64,000 nt of DNA from Marinobacter sp. (GCA_022565395.1 JAIUMV010000011.1:62001-126000), one strand, 5' to 3'; shown: positions 17,891-26,743, numbered from the stretch's first letter. Program-made: numbers and translations. The notes: generated by a model from the letters alone, not told the origin.

Positions 17891-18631
17891 ATGAAAAGGA
17901 TGATCACTCCGTTACTTTGCCTGTGCCTGCTGTTGCCTGCGGTAGCCTTCGCTGAATCTGGCTGGGACCAGATCCGCAACCCCTCTGACCGTAGTGAAGT
18001 GCGTACCTTTGTGCGCAGCGTTGAGGGCAGCTCCATCAAGCAGTTCAAAGGCATAGTGGAAGTACCCCAGAGCATGCTGACGGCCATTGCCGTAATCAGC
18101 GACGTGCATAACTTTGATAACTGGGTTTTCAACTGTCAGGGCACGGAAATACGCCGCGAGGAGTGGGGCACAGACTACCTGCGCATCAAGATCAACGGTA
18201 TCTGGCCCGCATCGGACCGGGATGTGGTGATACGCAGTAGCTACCATCAGGATCCGGACACCCGGGCTATTACCGTGCGCTCCCAGGCCGCCGAGGGTTT
18301 GCTGGAGCCCCAGCGCGGCTTTGTGCGGATTGAGGCCCTGGATAACTTCTTTGTGGTGGAACCCCTGGCGGATGGCTGGACCCGCATTACCTTTCAGACC
18401 TTTGTTCATCCAGGTGGCTCGTTACCGGCCTGGATTGCCAACTTTGTCGCTACCCGTGCGCCGGTGCAAACCCTGGAAGGGCTCAGACAACAAATGGCCC
18501 GGGACGAGTATCAGTTGAGCTCGCCCGAGCAGCTGCCATCGCCCTTGCCGGGAAGCCCTCACCTTGAGTTTCCTGAAGGCACGCTGATGTCTGGTGAGCG
18601 AGTCGGAGATGACACGGCGGATGCGGCCTGA
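17891..18631 (+). CDS. Secreted START-domain lipid-binding protein
   Basis: 246 residues, signal peptide MKRMITPLLC...AFA. The body is a START/SRPBCC fold: SIKQFKGIVEVPQ, SDVHNFDNWVFNC, the conserved ASDRDVVIRSSYHQD strand-turn and a C-terminal helix with FVATRAPVQTLEGLRQQM. Periplasmic START proteins in proteobacteria bind hydrophobic ligands and are thought to shuttle them. It is divergent from the lipase/DUF1302/DUF1329 block, sharing the FNR-type box, which suggests it serves the same hydrophobic substrate. The ribosome site is weak (AAAGAG). Confidence 0.87.
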   Translation: MKRMITPLLCLCLLLPAVAFAESGWDQIRNPSDRSEVRTFVRSVEGSSIKQFKGIVEVPQSMLTAIAVISDVHNFDNWVFNCQGTEIRREEWGTDYLRIKINGIWPASDRDVVIRSSYHQDPDTRAITVRSQAAEGLLEPQRGFVRIEALDNFFVVEPLADGWTRITFQTFVHPGGSLPAWIANFVATRAPVQTLEGLRQQMARDEYQLSSPEQLPSPLPGSPHLEFPEGTLMSGERVGDDTADAA

Positions 18632-18788
18632 GCATGAGCGCTCGCTTGGCCGGATGTGTAAAGTAGATTCTGAAGCACCCGGTCTGGTGTCAGCTTTTTT
18701 ATCACACATTTGTACATAAAAACTTCAGCCGTTATTTCTTTATAGTTAACTTGTTGTCTGGAAAGGCCAAATGGTTATCTTTTTGGGC

Positions 18789-18804
18789 TGGCACTGTTTT
18801 TGCT
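18789..18804 (+). promoter_or_regulatory. Sigma-54 (-24/-12) promoter of the PEP-CTERM gene
   Basis: TGGCAC-N5-TTGCT: the invariant GG (18790-18791) and GC (18802-18803) are exactly 10 nt apart. Predicted transcription start is about 18815 and the ATG is at 18845. Upstream, GTGTAAA near 18657 and TTTATCACAC near 18699 form a loose inverted pair that could bind an enhancer protein. Sigma-54 control of PEP-CTERM genes with the PrsK/PrsR system is known in other proteobacteria. Confidence 0.85.
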
Positions 18805-18844
18805 GGTCTTGGGCGCAACCCCTTACAACATGGATGAAATAACG

Positions 18845-19660
18845 ATGAATAAGGCAGTAAGAATGTCCGCAATGGCGGTCACCCTGGCAGGCGTATTTGG
18901 CGCTGGTCAGGTGATGGCGGCACCGATCTTTGACGATGGCTTGCCTGCGGATTGGAGCTGTACCGGCAACTGTGGCGCTTCTGGCCCTGACGGTGTTGTC
19001 ACTCAGGCGCCTATTGGCGGAAGTCAGTATGGCTGGGTGTCCACCAGTGGTGGTGTTTATGGTACGGCGTTGCCAGGCATTGGCGGTTCCGGTTCGCCGC
19101 AAAACGGCTCCAAACTGGTGTCCAACTTTTTTACAGTGGATGCTGCCACCGAGCTGGAGTTTGCGTTTAACTACGTGACCTCTGATGGCGCGGGCTATGC
19201 TGACTATGCCTGGGCGCGTCTGCTGGACCAGGATATGAATCAGGTCGCCCTGCTGTTCACTGCCCGTACCACACCTGGCGGTGATACTGTGCCTGGCTTT
19301 GCCATGCCAGACCCGGAAGCGACCCTGAACCCGGAGTCTACGCCGATTATTGGTGGCGCACCGGTGTGGTCCCCGCTGGGAGGCAGCTCCGGTTCATGCT
19401 GGAACGCCAATGGCTGTGGTTACACCGGCTGGATTCTTTCCAGTTATGAGATAGTCCAGGCTGGTACTTACGCGCTTGAGTTTGGTGTCGTTAACTGGAA
19501 CGACACGAGCTACCAGAGCGGTCTGGCCTTTGATGGCATTACCGTGGGTGGCCAGGCCATTACCCAGCCTAACCCGGTGCCTGTGCCTGAGCCTGGTACC
19601 CTGGCATTGCTGGGCCTGGGTCTGCTGGCATTGGGTGGTCGTCGTCGCATGATGAAGTGA
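18845..19660 (+). CDS. PEP-CTERM sorting-domain exported protein
   Basis: 271 residues. Start chosen at ATG 18845, directly before the signal peptide (MNKAVRMSAMAVTLAG to VMA-API) and downstream of the sigma-54 transcription start; upstream in-frame TTG and ATG codons would lie in or before the promoter. The C-terminus VPVPEPGTLALLGLGLLALG followed by GRRRMMK is the full tripartite PEP-CTERM signal: PEP motif, membrane helix and basic tail, cleaved by an exosortase (EpsH-type) not seen in this window. The body is beta-rich with paired Cys (SCTGNCG, SCWNANGC) and resembles secreted jelly-roll proteins of biofilm or extracellular matrix. Ligand unknown. Confidence 0.9.
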   Translation: MNKAVRMSAMAVTLAGVFGAGQVMAAPIFDDGLPADWSCTGNCGASGPDGVVTQAPIGGSQYGWVSTSGGVYGTALPGIGGSGSPQNGSKLVSNFFTVDAATELEFAFNYVTSDGAGYADYAWARLLDQDMNQVALLFTARTTPGGDTVPGFAMPDPEATLNPESTPIIGGAPVWSPLGGSSGSCWNANGCGYTGWILSSYEIVQAGTYALEFGVVNWNDTSYQSGLAFDGITVGGQAITQPNPVPVPEPGTLALLGLGLLALGGRRRMMK

Positions 19661-19681
19661 TGGCACGCCTGCTTTAAGAAG

Positions 19682-19724
19682 GCCGGTAGTGGTGCTGCGC
19701 GCCGCTGCCGGCTTTTCTGTTTTT
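19682..19724 (+). terminator. Rho-independent terminator after the PEP-CTERM gene
   Basis: GCCGGTAGTGG/CCGCTGCCGGC stem (two G-T pairs in RNA) followed by TTTTCTGTTTTT. Well placed 21 nt after the stop. Confidence 0.9.
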
Positions 19725-19788
19725 CACCTCCCGTTTTGCATTTGGTTGCACTTGCTCATATTTTTTACCCGCCTGACTACTTACTATA

Positions 19789-19802
19789 CGACCGAATGGT
19801 CG
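19789..19802. promoter_or_regulatory. Candidate TetR-type operator upstream of the RND genes
   Basis: CGACC-GAAT-GGTCG, a perfect 5-4-5 inverted repeat directly after a possible -10 (TACTAT, 19782-19787), 82 nt before the adaptor start. Geometry fits a TetR-family repressor blocking the promoter. No such regulator gene adjoins the pump, so the repressor would be encoded elsewhere. Confidence 0.5.
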
Positions 19803-19883
19803 CGGCTGTTGTATGTCCGCCACGGCCCGGCAGCCCGCAGAGGCTGCGTTAATAACAACCATAAGTTCAGAGCGGATAACCCC

Positions 19884-20936
19884 ATGATCATCAGGCTTCC
19901 TCTAGTCCTGTCAGTGGCTTTGCTGCTGGCGGCCTGCGCCCCCGAACAACCGGATAGTCGCCAGGGCGAAACGGTACCCTTTGTCAAAACCCTGTCTGTA
20001 CAAACTGCTGATGTGGCAAGCCTGTCCCTGTCGGGTGAGGTTCGTGCCCGTTTCGAAACGCCGCTGGCATTCCAGGTGAGCGGTCGGGTGATCGCCCGGC
20101 AGGTGGATGCGGGGCAGACTGTGGAAGAGGGTCAGGTACTTTTCCTCATTGATCCTCGGGACCTGGAAGAGAGTTTGCGCGCGGCGGAGGCGGAAATGGC
20201 CGCAGCGGAGTCTGCCCAGGCCCTGGCCAGAGCCGACTTGGAGCGTGACCAGCGCCTGTTGCGGGACAACCATATCAGCCGTCAGGCCTTCGAACGCAGT
20301 ACCTTGTTGGAGCGGGAAGCCCGTACCCGTCTGGATGCAACCCGTGCCCGGGCAGAGCTGGCTCGCAACGCACTGACTTATGCTGAGCTGAAAGCGCCTG
20401 CCGCCGGTGTGCTGACGCAACTGAGTGGCGAGCTTGGCCAGGTGGTGGCAGCAGGCCAGACCATTGCCACACTGGCCCATCAGGGGGAGCGGGAGATTGA
20501 GGTGTTTTTCCCGGAGGGGGCGGCACCACCAGAGCAGGGGCTGCTGGTCACCCGGGCCGGCGATCGGCTGGTACTGGCGCGCCGTGAAGTGGCGGGTGCC
20601 GTCGACCCCTTGAGCAGAACCCTGCGGACCCGGTACCGGGTCACCGAACAGGCAGACAGCCTGCCGCTGGGCTCTATTGTCCGTACCAGCTTCCGTATGG
20701 AAGCCAAGGACATCGCGCTGCTGGAGGTGCCAGTGTCAGCGTTGGATGAGCGGGGTGCGGGGCCTCAGGTCTGGTTGTTGGTGGATGGCCGGGCTCAGGC
20801 GGTGCCTGTGCAGCTGGTGTCGCTGGCACCGGAAACAGCGCGGATCCGGGCTGAATTGCCGCCTGATGCCAGAATCATTGCCCTGGGTACACACCTGTTG
20901 CAGCCGGGTATGGCGGTGCGGGAGCTGGCGCCATGA
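19884..20936 (+). CDS. RND efflux periplasmic adaptor lipoprotein
   Basis: 350 residues from ATG 19884; LLLAAC lipobox (Cys about 16) anchors it in the inner membrane. The order is that of AcrA/MexA adaptors: a first lipoyl half (FQVSGRVIARQVDAGQTVEEGQ), a coiled-coil hairpin (AEAEMAAAESAQALARADLERDQRLL... to ARNAL), a second lipoyl half (LKAPAAGVLTQLSGELGQVV), then the beta-barrel domain. Its stop overlaps the permease start as ATGA, so the two are translationally coupled. No TolC-type gene is next to it. Confidence 0.92.
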   Translation: MIIRLPLVLSVALLLAACAPEQPDSRQGETVPFVKTLSVQTADVASLSLSGEVRARFETPLAFQVSGRVIARQVDAGQTVEEGQVLFLIDPRDLEESLRAAEAEMAAAESAQALARADLERDQRLLRDNHISRQAFERSTLLEREARTRLDATRARAELARNALTYAELKAPAAGVLTQLSGELGQVVAAGQTIATLAHQGEREIEVFFPEGAAPPEQGLLVTRAGDRLVLARREVAGAVDPLSRTLRTRYRVTEQADSLPLGSIVRTSFRMEAKDIALLEVPVSALDERGAGPQVWLLVDGRAQAVPVQLVSLAPETARIRAELPPDARIIALGTHLLQPGMAVRELAP

Positions 20937-23900
20937 GTTTCCCTAACCTGTCTGCCCTGGCGGTCAGGGAGCGGGCGGTCACACTGTTCTTCCTGATCCT
21001 GACGTTGCTGGGCGGTTTGTTTGCTTTCCTGTCCATGGGGCGTGCTGAAGACCCAGCCTTCACCGTCAGGGTGATGGTGGTGTCGGCAGTGTGGCCCGGC
21101 GCCACGCCCGCCGAGTTGCAGGACCAGGTGGTGGACCGTCTGGAAAAGCAGATCCAGCAGGTGCGCAACCTGGAAAAACTGGAAACCACCATTCGCCCGG
21201 GCCGCGCGGACATGCGCGTGGTGTTCCAGGACTACACCCCCAGTCACGAGTTGCCGGAGCTGTTCTACCAGGTCCGTAAACGGATGCAGGATGTGGCGCC
21301 CCAGTTGCCGCCCGGCGTGATAGGCCCCCTCGTCAACGATGATTTCGCTGATGTGTATTTCAGTCTGATGGCCCTCACCGCGCCGGGCATGCCCATGCGC
21401 GAGCTGACCCGTGAGGCGGAAGCCATACGCGACCGTTTGCAACGGGTGCCCGGTGTACACAAAGCGCTGGTGCTTGGGGAGCGCCCGGAGCGGGTGTTCC
21501 TCGAGTTTGATAATGCCCGGCTGGTTAATCTGGGGGTTTCACCCCAGGCCATTTTTGATGCCATTGAGGATCATAACCGTCTGGTACCGGCTGGGCGCCT
21601 GCAAACCCAGGGTCCACGGGTGTATCTGCGGCTGGATACCGATGTGGCCGACCCCGCCGACCTGGCGGCGGTGCCTATCCGGGTGGGTAACCAACTGGTA
21701 CGGCTGGGAGACCTGGCGGATATTCGCCGTGGCTATGAGGATCCACCCAGCTATCTGATTCGCGCCCAGGGTGAGGATGCGGTGCTGTTGGGTGTGGTGA
21801 TGCAGCCCGGTGAGAATGGCCTGACCTTTGGCGATCGCCTGCAGGCTTTTGCGGACAAAGAGCGGGCCCGTCTGCCCCTGGGGATGTCCCTGACCACACT
21901 GGCCAACCAGGCAGAGGCCATCTCCTCCGCGGTCAATCTGTTCCAGGTGAAATTTCTGGTGGCGGTCATCGTGGTGGTAGGGGTCAGTATTCTCGCCATT
22001 GGTCTGCGTGCAGGGCTGGTGGTGGGTATTGCCATTCCCATTACCCTGGCAATGACCTTCATGATCATGAAAGTCATGGGCATTAACCTGGACCGTATCA
22101 CCCTCGGAGCACTGATTATCGCCCTCGGTCTGCTGGTGGACGATGCCATCATCGCCATTGAAATGATGATCGTGAAAATGGAAGAAGGCTGGGACCGGGT
22201 ACGGGCTGCCTCCCATGCCTGGAGTGTCACCGCAGCGCCCATGCTGTTTGGCACGCTGGTAACGGTGGCGGGTTTTGTGCCTATTGGCTTTGCCCAATCC
22301 GGGGTCGGTGAGTATGCCGGAAATATCTTCTGGGTGCTGGCCATCGCCTTGCTGGTGTCCTGGCTGGTGGCGGTCACCTTTACTCCCTACCTGGGGGTCA
22401 AACTGTTGCCGCAGTTGGCGGGTGCAGGCCATGGCACCGATCTGTACAGCACCCCCGCCTACCAGCGCCTGCGCAGCCTGGTTACGGCCTGCGTGCGCTA
22501 TCGCAAAACGGTCGTGGGCGCGACCTTTGGCTTGCTGGTGTTAGGCATTATTGGCCTGGTGGGCGCGGTGCAGAAGCAGTTCTTCCCGGGCTCTGACCGG
22601 CCGGAAGTGCTGGTCAGTGTTTATCTGCCCCAAGGCAGTGAGATAGGCGCGACCGATACCGTGAGCAAGCGCCTGGAAAGCCTGTTGGTGGAGATGCCGG
22701 ATGTTCGCAATGTAGCGGCCTATGTGGGTGCCGGTGCGCCGCGCTTCTTTATTTCAGCCAATCCGGAGCAGCCCGATCCTGCCTTCGCCAAGCTGGTGGC
22801 GGTAGCCGAGAGTCCTCAGGCCCGTGACCGGGTGATGGCAGAATTGCAACAGCGGGTGGCGGACGGCGAGTTCCCTGAAGCCCGCATCCGTGTCTGGCGT
22901 TTGCTCTACGGCCCGCCGGTGATCTGGCCGTTAACCTTCCGGGTGGTGGGTGAGGACCCGCAGGTATTGCGGGAGATTGGCGAGCAGGTCCGGCTGGTGA
23001 TGGCTGCCAATCCCCATGTACGTGATGCCCATCCTGAGTGGAACGAACGGGTGCCCGTATTGCGTTTGCAGATGGACCACGATCGCCTCAACCTGATTGG
23101 TCTGACACCTGCAGAGGTGGCGGCGCAACTGCAGTTCCAGTTTGATGGCGTGCCGGTTACCAGCCTGCGGCAGGATATCCGTTCCGTTCAACTGGTCGCT
23201 CGTGCAACCCAGTTAACCAGCGCCGATGACTTCGCGGTACTGGAAGTGCGGACCCGGGATGGCCGCAAGGTGCCCGTTGCCCACTTGGGAGAACTGGTGG
23301 TGGAGTACGATATGCCCGTCATCACCCGTTTTAACCGCGAGGCGGCCCTGTCCGTGGTGGCGGACGTTGCCGGTGCTCAGCCAAATGACGTCACCCTGGC
23401 GGTATGGGAGGCCCTGGCATCGCTGCGGGCCAGCCTGCCGGATGGCTATCGCATTGATATCGGAGGCTCCATGGAGCAGTCCGGTAAGGCCAATGATTCC
23501 ATCCGCAAACTGCAGCCGTTGATGGTGGCGCTGATGTTGATGTTTATTATGTTGCAGATGCGCTCCTTCAGTGGCACGTTCATGGTTGTGGCCACTGCGC
23601 CGCTCGGTGTCATTGGTGCAGTGCTGGCGTTACTGCTGTTTCAGCAGCCGTTTGGCTTCGTCGCGCTGTTGGGGCTGATTGGGTTAGCGGGCATCCTGAT
23701 GCGGAACACATTGATTCTGACGCAGCAGGTAGCTGACAATTTCGAGGCCGGTATGGTGGCGCGCGTAGCCGTGATTGAAGCCGCCGTGCAGCGGGCGCGG
23801 CCCGTGTTGCTGACGGCACTGGCGGCGGTACTGGCTTTTGTGCCGCTGACCCAGGACAGCTTCTGGGGGCCGCTGGCCTATGTGCTGATCGGCGGCGTGG

Positions 23901-23980
23901 CCGTTGGTACCCTGATTACCTTGCTGTTTGTGCCGGCCCTTTACGCACTGTGGTTCCGGATACGGTTCGAGGAGGCCTGA
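20933..23980 (+). CDS. RND efflux pump inner-membrane permease
   Basis: 1015 residues with the RND layout: a first transmembrane helix after ALAVRERAVTLFF, a periplasmic porter loop, a helical bundle (about 335-530), a second porter loop and C-terminal helices. The proton-relay aspartates are present in helix 4 as LVDDAIIAIEMM (D403-D404). Sequence style (RAEDPAFTVRVMVVSAVWPGA) is that of the MexF/AcrB-like but shorter-loop 'hydrophobe/amphiphile' subgroup usually paired with single lipoprotein adaptors. Substrate cannot be read from sequence. Confidence 0.93.
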   Translation: MSFPNLSALAVRERAVTLFFLILTLLGGLFAFLSMGRAEDPAFTVRVMVVSAVWPGATPAELQDQVVDRLEKQIQQVRNLEKLETTIRPGRADMRVVFQDYTPSHELPELFYQVRKRMQDVAPQLPPGVIGPLVNDDFADVYFSLMALTAPGMPMRELTREAEAIRDRLQRVPGVHKALVLGERPERVFLEFDNARLVNLGVSPQAIFDAIEDHNRLVPAGRLQTQGPRVYLRLDTDVADPADLAAVPIRVGNQLVRLGDLADIRRGYEDPPSYLIRAQGEDAVLLGVVMQPGENGLTFGDRLQAFADKERARLPLGMSLTTLANQAEAISSAVNLFQVKFLVAVIVVVGVSILAIGLRAGLVVGIAIPITLAMTFMIMKVMGINLDRITLGALIIALGLLVDDAIIAIEMMIVKMEEGWDRVRAASHAWSVTAAPMLFGTLVTVAGFVPIGFAQSGVGEYAGNIFWVLAIALLVSWLVAVTFTPYLGVKLLPQLAGAGHGTDLYSTPAYQRLRSLVTACVRYRKTVVGATFGLLVLGIIGLVGAVQKQFFPGSDRPEVLVSVYLPQGSEIGATDTVSKRLESLLVEMPDVRNVAAYVGAGAPRFFISANPEQPDPAFAKLVAVAESPQARDRVMAELQQRVADGEFPEARIRVWRLLYGPPVIWPLTFRVVGEDPQVLREIGEQVRLVMAANPHVRDAHPEWNERVPVLRLQMDHDRLNLIGLTPAEVAAQLQFQFDGVPVTSLRQDIRSVQLVARATQLTSADDFAVLEVRTRDGRKVPVAHLGELVVEYDMPVITRFNREAALSVVADVAGAQPNDVTLAVWEALASLRASLPDGYRIDIGGSMEQSGKANDSIRKLQPLMVALMLMFIMLQMRSFSGTFMVVATAPLGVIGAVLALLLFQQPFGFVALLGLIGLAGILMRNTLILTQQVADNFEAGMVARVAVIEAAVQRARPVLLTALAAVLAFVPLTQDSFWGPLAYVLIGGVAVGTLITLLFVPALYALWFRIRFEEA

Positions 23981-24009
23981 GCAGGCTTCGCCAGAGAGGA
24001 AGACGAGCG

Positions 24010-24438
24010 ATGAAACACGGGTTAATGATGGCGGTATTGCTGCTGATACTGTCAGGCTGTGCCATGGTGCCGGTGACGGAGGAGACGACCATTGCCACCC
24101 TGACCAACACCTACTGGAAGTTGGTGACCATGCAGGGTGAGCCGGTGGTGGTCAGTGATAACCAGCGCGAGGCACACCTGATCCTGACGGATGACCTCCG
24201 CATCCATGGCTTCTCCGGCTGCAACCGTTTTATGGGTGAATACCGGCTACAGGGCACGCAGCTGGAAGTGCAGTCCCTGGCCAGCACCCGGATGGCCTGC
24301 GTTGGCGATGTTACCGAAGGCCCCTTCCTGCAGGTGCTGGCCAACACCGCGGCTTACTGGCTCTCGGGTGACGAATTACGCCTGTTGAACACTGACGGGG
24401 AAGTCCTGGGTAGTTTCAGGGCCGTATACCTCCGCTGA
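24010..24438 (+). CDS. META-domain lipoprotein (HslJ-like)
   Basis: 142 residues, lipobox LSGC (Cys 17). A single META domain: NTYWKLVTMQGEPV, then FSGCNRFMGEYRLQGTQLEV, STRMACVG and FLQVLANTAAYWLSGDELRLL. HslJ/META proteins are small envelope proteins, in E. coli linked to heat shock and novobiocin resistance. It follows the RND permease by 29 bp, so it is probably in the same transcript and may support envelope stress responses. The ATG at 24010 has GAGGAAGA upstream. Confidence 0.9.
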   Translation: MKHGLMMAVLLLILSGCAMVPVTEETTIATLTNTYWKLVTMQGEPVVVSDNQREAHLILTDDLRIHGFSGCNRFMGEYRLQGTQLEVQSLASTRMACVGDVTEGPFLQVLANTAAYWLSGDELRLLNTDGEVLGSFRAVYLR

Positions 24439-24459
24439 GGCAATAACAACGGGGGCGTT

Positions 24460-25122
24460 ATGGGGTTGAGTGAAGGGCTGTTTGCCCCCTGGTTACTGTG
24501 GCTCACCACGGCTTGCTTTCTGCTCGGGTTGGCCTGGGCTGTGCGTGATGCCTTGTGGATGCACCTCAATCTGGAGCAGCCCCTGCAGCACACGTTTTTT
24601 GGTGCCGCGGTGGCGCTGGCGCTGTTGTGGCAACTGCGCGCAGGCCTGTCCCCGGGGCTGGTGGTGCATATCTTTGCTATTACGGTGGTGACCCTGATGC
24701 TGGGTTGGGGTCTGGCGGTAATGGCAGGGTTGGCGGCGCTTGCCTTTACCTGTTTGACCGGCAAGGAGCCCTGGAGTCTGTTTGCGGTGAATGGCCTGGT
24801 GACCGTCATCGTACCCGCGCTGGTGTCTCATGGCATTATGCTGTGGGAGCGTCGCCAGGGTTTCCGTAATTTCTTTGCCTACCTGTTTTTCTGCGGTTAT
24901 TTCGGTGCTGCCGTGGCGGTTGGCGTGGCCGGTTGTGTCATGGTGGCCCTGTTATGGGCCAGCGGCACCTATTCGTTTGATCATCTGGTGCATGATTACC
25001 TGCGTTACCTGCCGCTGATCATGTTGCCGGAGGGACTGGTGAACGGCATGGTGGCTACGGGTATCATGGTGTTCCACCCGCAGCGCCTGCTGACCCTTGA
25101 GGAAAGTCGCTACCTGCAGTGA
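24460..25122 (+). CDS. CbiM-like energy-coupling-factor transporter permease
   Basis: 220 residues, six or so transmembrane helices. LPEGLVNGMVATGIMVFHP near the end and LTGKEPWSLFAVNGLVTVIVPALVSHG match the CbiM/NikM (PF01891) fold for cobalt or nickel uptake. The canonical CbiM N-terminal metal motif (Met-His-Ile-His-like) is absent: the protein starts MGLSEGLFAP. No CbiN, CbiQ or CbiO partner lies nearby, so it is a stand-alone member whose substrate is uncertain. It ends one base from the oppositely oriented next gene. Confidence 0.75.
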   Translation: MGLSEGLFAPWLLWLTTACFLLGLAWAVRDALWMHLNLEQPLQHTFFGAAVALALLWQLRAGLSPGLVVHIFAITVVTLMLGWGLAVMAGLAALAFTCLTGKEPWSLFAVNGLVTVIVPALVSHGIMLWERRQGFRNFFAYLFFCGYFGAAVAVGVAGCVMVALLWASGTYSFDHLVHDYLRYLPLIMLPEGLVNGMVATGIMVFHPQRLLTLEESRYLQ

Positions 25123-25123
25123 C

Positions 25124-25744
25124 TCAGAAACGCACGCCGAGTACCAGTTGATCGGGTAGCAGCGCCCAGTGGGGGTAGACCGGCAGGGCAGCCTCCCCGA
25201 CTCTGAGGTGATGGCTGGGCATGCGGCTGAAATGCTGAGGCTCGGTGCGTATCCGTAGCTCACTGGTGATCATGCCGGTCAGGGCGGCGGCAAAGCCGTC
25301 CCGTGGCCGGTTATCCTCCACCCCGATGGCCAGTCCGGCTGCTGTGTTTACTATCAGCGGGCCTATGCGTCGCTGCCAGCCCTGCCGGTGTCGCTCCAGG
25401 GTCGCAATCTCCTCGGCCAGGGCCTTGATGGCATCCTCCTCCAGCCCGTCCATGCGCGCCTTACGGTGCGGCGGCGGATACAACAGAGTGTCCAGCAGCC
25501 CCAGGCTGGCGCTAACGGCCCTTACCCGGGCGCTGTAGCGTTCAGCGCTGCTGCCGGAGTTTGCCGCCAGGGCCAGGCTGGCGGTGGCCGCCGTGCCATA
25601 GATGGCGACCCAGGCCTGAGTCCAGCGCAGGGCATAGTCCTGACTATCCTGCAGCGTGGTCAGGTAGAGATTGTCTGCGCTGGCAGGGCGTGCCAGCAGG
25701 CTGATAGCAAGGCAGAGGATAAGCAGGCAGTGGCGTAGGGTCAT
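25124..25744 (-). CDS. Exported protein of unknown function
   Basis: 206 residues from ATG 25744, chosen because it begins a good signal peptide (MTLRHCLLILCLAISLLARPASA). The mature part is helical (LEEDAIKALAEEIATLERHRQGWQRRIGPLIVNTAAGLAIGVEDNR) and then beta-like, ending LVLGVRF; a final Phe and short strands are compatible with a small outer-membrane-associated protein, but this is weak. I do not recognise the family. It converges on the CbiM-like gene. Confidence 0.7.
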   Translation of the reverse strand: MTLRHCLLILCLAISLLARPASADNLYLTTLQDSQDYALRWTQAWVAIYGTAATASLALAANSGSSAERYSARVRAVSASLGLLDTLLYPPPHRKARMDGLEEDAIKALAEEIATLERHRQGWQRRIGPLIVNTAAGLAIGVEDNRPRDGFAAALTGMITSELRIRTEPQHFSRMPSHHLRVGEAALPVYPHWALLPDQLVLGVRF

Positions 25745-25846
25745 GGCTGAGGTTTCGTTGGCGTTATTGTTGGCGCACCTTAGCACTGACGTGCCAAGGT
25801 GTCACCTTGCTCCGGTTGGCCTGACCCTATTGGCCAATCGGGTATC

Positions 25847-26647
25847 TCAGCGCTTTTTCATCAGTTTGAATACCAGCTCCGGCGCCAGTCTTTTCAGCCA
25901 CAGGGCGGCCATTTCCTTGCCATCCCCTACCGGTATCTCCCGTTTGCGCTTGCCAAGCCCCGCCAGTATGACCCGGGCACACTGGTCCACATCCATACCG
26001 CCGGCATTGTCCGGGTCGTCCTGGCCAAAGGGCGAACCGTCGGCAGAGAGGGAGTTGCGGGCGATGGGGGTGGCGATAAAGCCCGGCAGGATGGTAGACA
26101 CAAATACCCCCTCATCCTCCACTTCGGCGCGCAACGCGTCAAAGAAGCCAATTACGGCATGTTTGGCGGCGCAGTAGCCGGTACGCAGTTTGACGCCCAC
26201 TTTGCCCGCCACGCTGGCGGTCACGGCGATATGGCCGGTCTTGCGGGCGAGCATATGAGGTAGTACAGCCTTGGTGAGGGCAATCTGTCCCAGCACGTCC
26301 ACATCCATCAGCTTCTGATAAACGCTGATATCTGTATCTTTGCAGAGGGAACGTTGCGACAGGCCTGCATTGTTAATCAGCAAATCCACCTGGCCAAAAC
26401 GCTCGATCACGGTATCCGCCTTGCCAGCCAGGCTATCCAGTTCGCTGACATCCAGCGGCAGCACCAGCACCTGCTGTCGTGGCAGCCCGGCGGCCACACA
26501 GCGGTCGGCGACCCGTTTCAATTCTGTTTCACGCCGGGCAGAAAGGACCAGCTGCACGGTGGCTTCCTGTTCTGCAAAGGCAACGGCGAGTGCTTCACCA
26601 ATGCCTGAAGATGCCCCGGTAATCCAAATAACGTGCTTGTTGAACAT
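25847..26647 (-). CDS. SDR-family oxidoreductase
   Basis: 266 residues, classical short-chain dehydrogenase: TGASSGIG cofactor loop (residues about 10-17), NNAG, catalytic Ser in TASVAGKVG and YCAAK (Tyr/Lys pair). The C-terminal stretch resembles the DHRS7-like group acting on steroids, retinoids or other lipids. No operon partner is obvious; the dienelactone hydrolase upstream is on the same strand but 170 bp away, separated by a 12-bp inverted repeat. Confidence 0.9.
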   Translation of the reverse strand: MFNKHVIWITGASSGIGEALAVAFAEQEATVQLVLSARRETELKRVADRCVAAGLPRQQVLVLPLDVSELDSLAGKADTVIERFGQVDLLINNAGLSQRSLCKDTDISVYQKLMDVDVLGQIALTKAVLPHMLARKTGHIAVTASVAGKVGVKLRTGYCAAKHAVIGFFDALRAEVEDEGVFVSTILPGFIATPIARNSLSADGSPFGQDDPDNAGGMDVDQCARVILAGLGKRKREIPVGDGKEMAALWLKRLAPELVFKLMKKR

Positions 26648-26743
26648 AGTGAGCTCTTTCCCTGTTGTTGTTAGAACCCTCTGAGCAAACGCAGGTTGTT
26701 TCTCAGTGGTTCCTTATATTGATTCAGGCGGGTTCCTGAGAGG

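Noticed and set aside
17781-17894. 37-codon frame whose stop overlaps the START-gene ATG as ATGA
   Set aside because: No ribosome site, and its ATG lies upstream of the start predicted from the FNR-type box, so it may not be transcribed.
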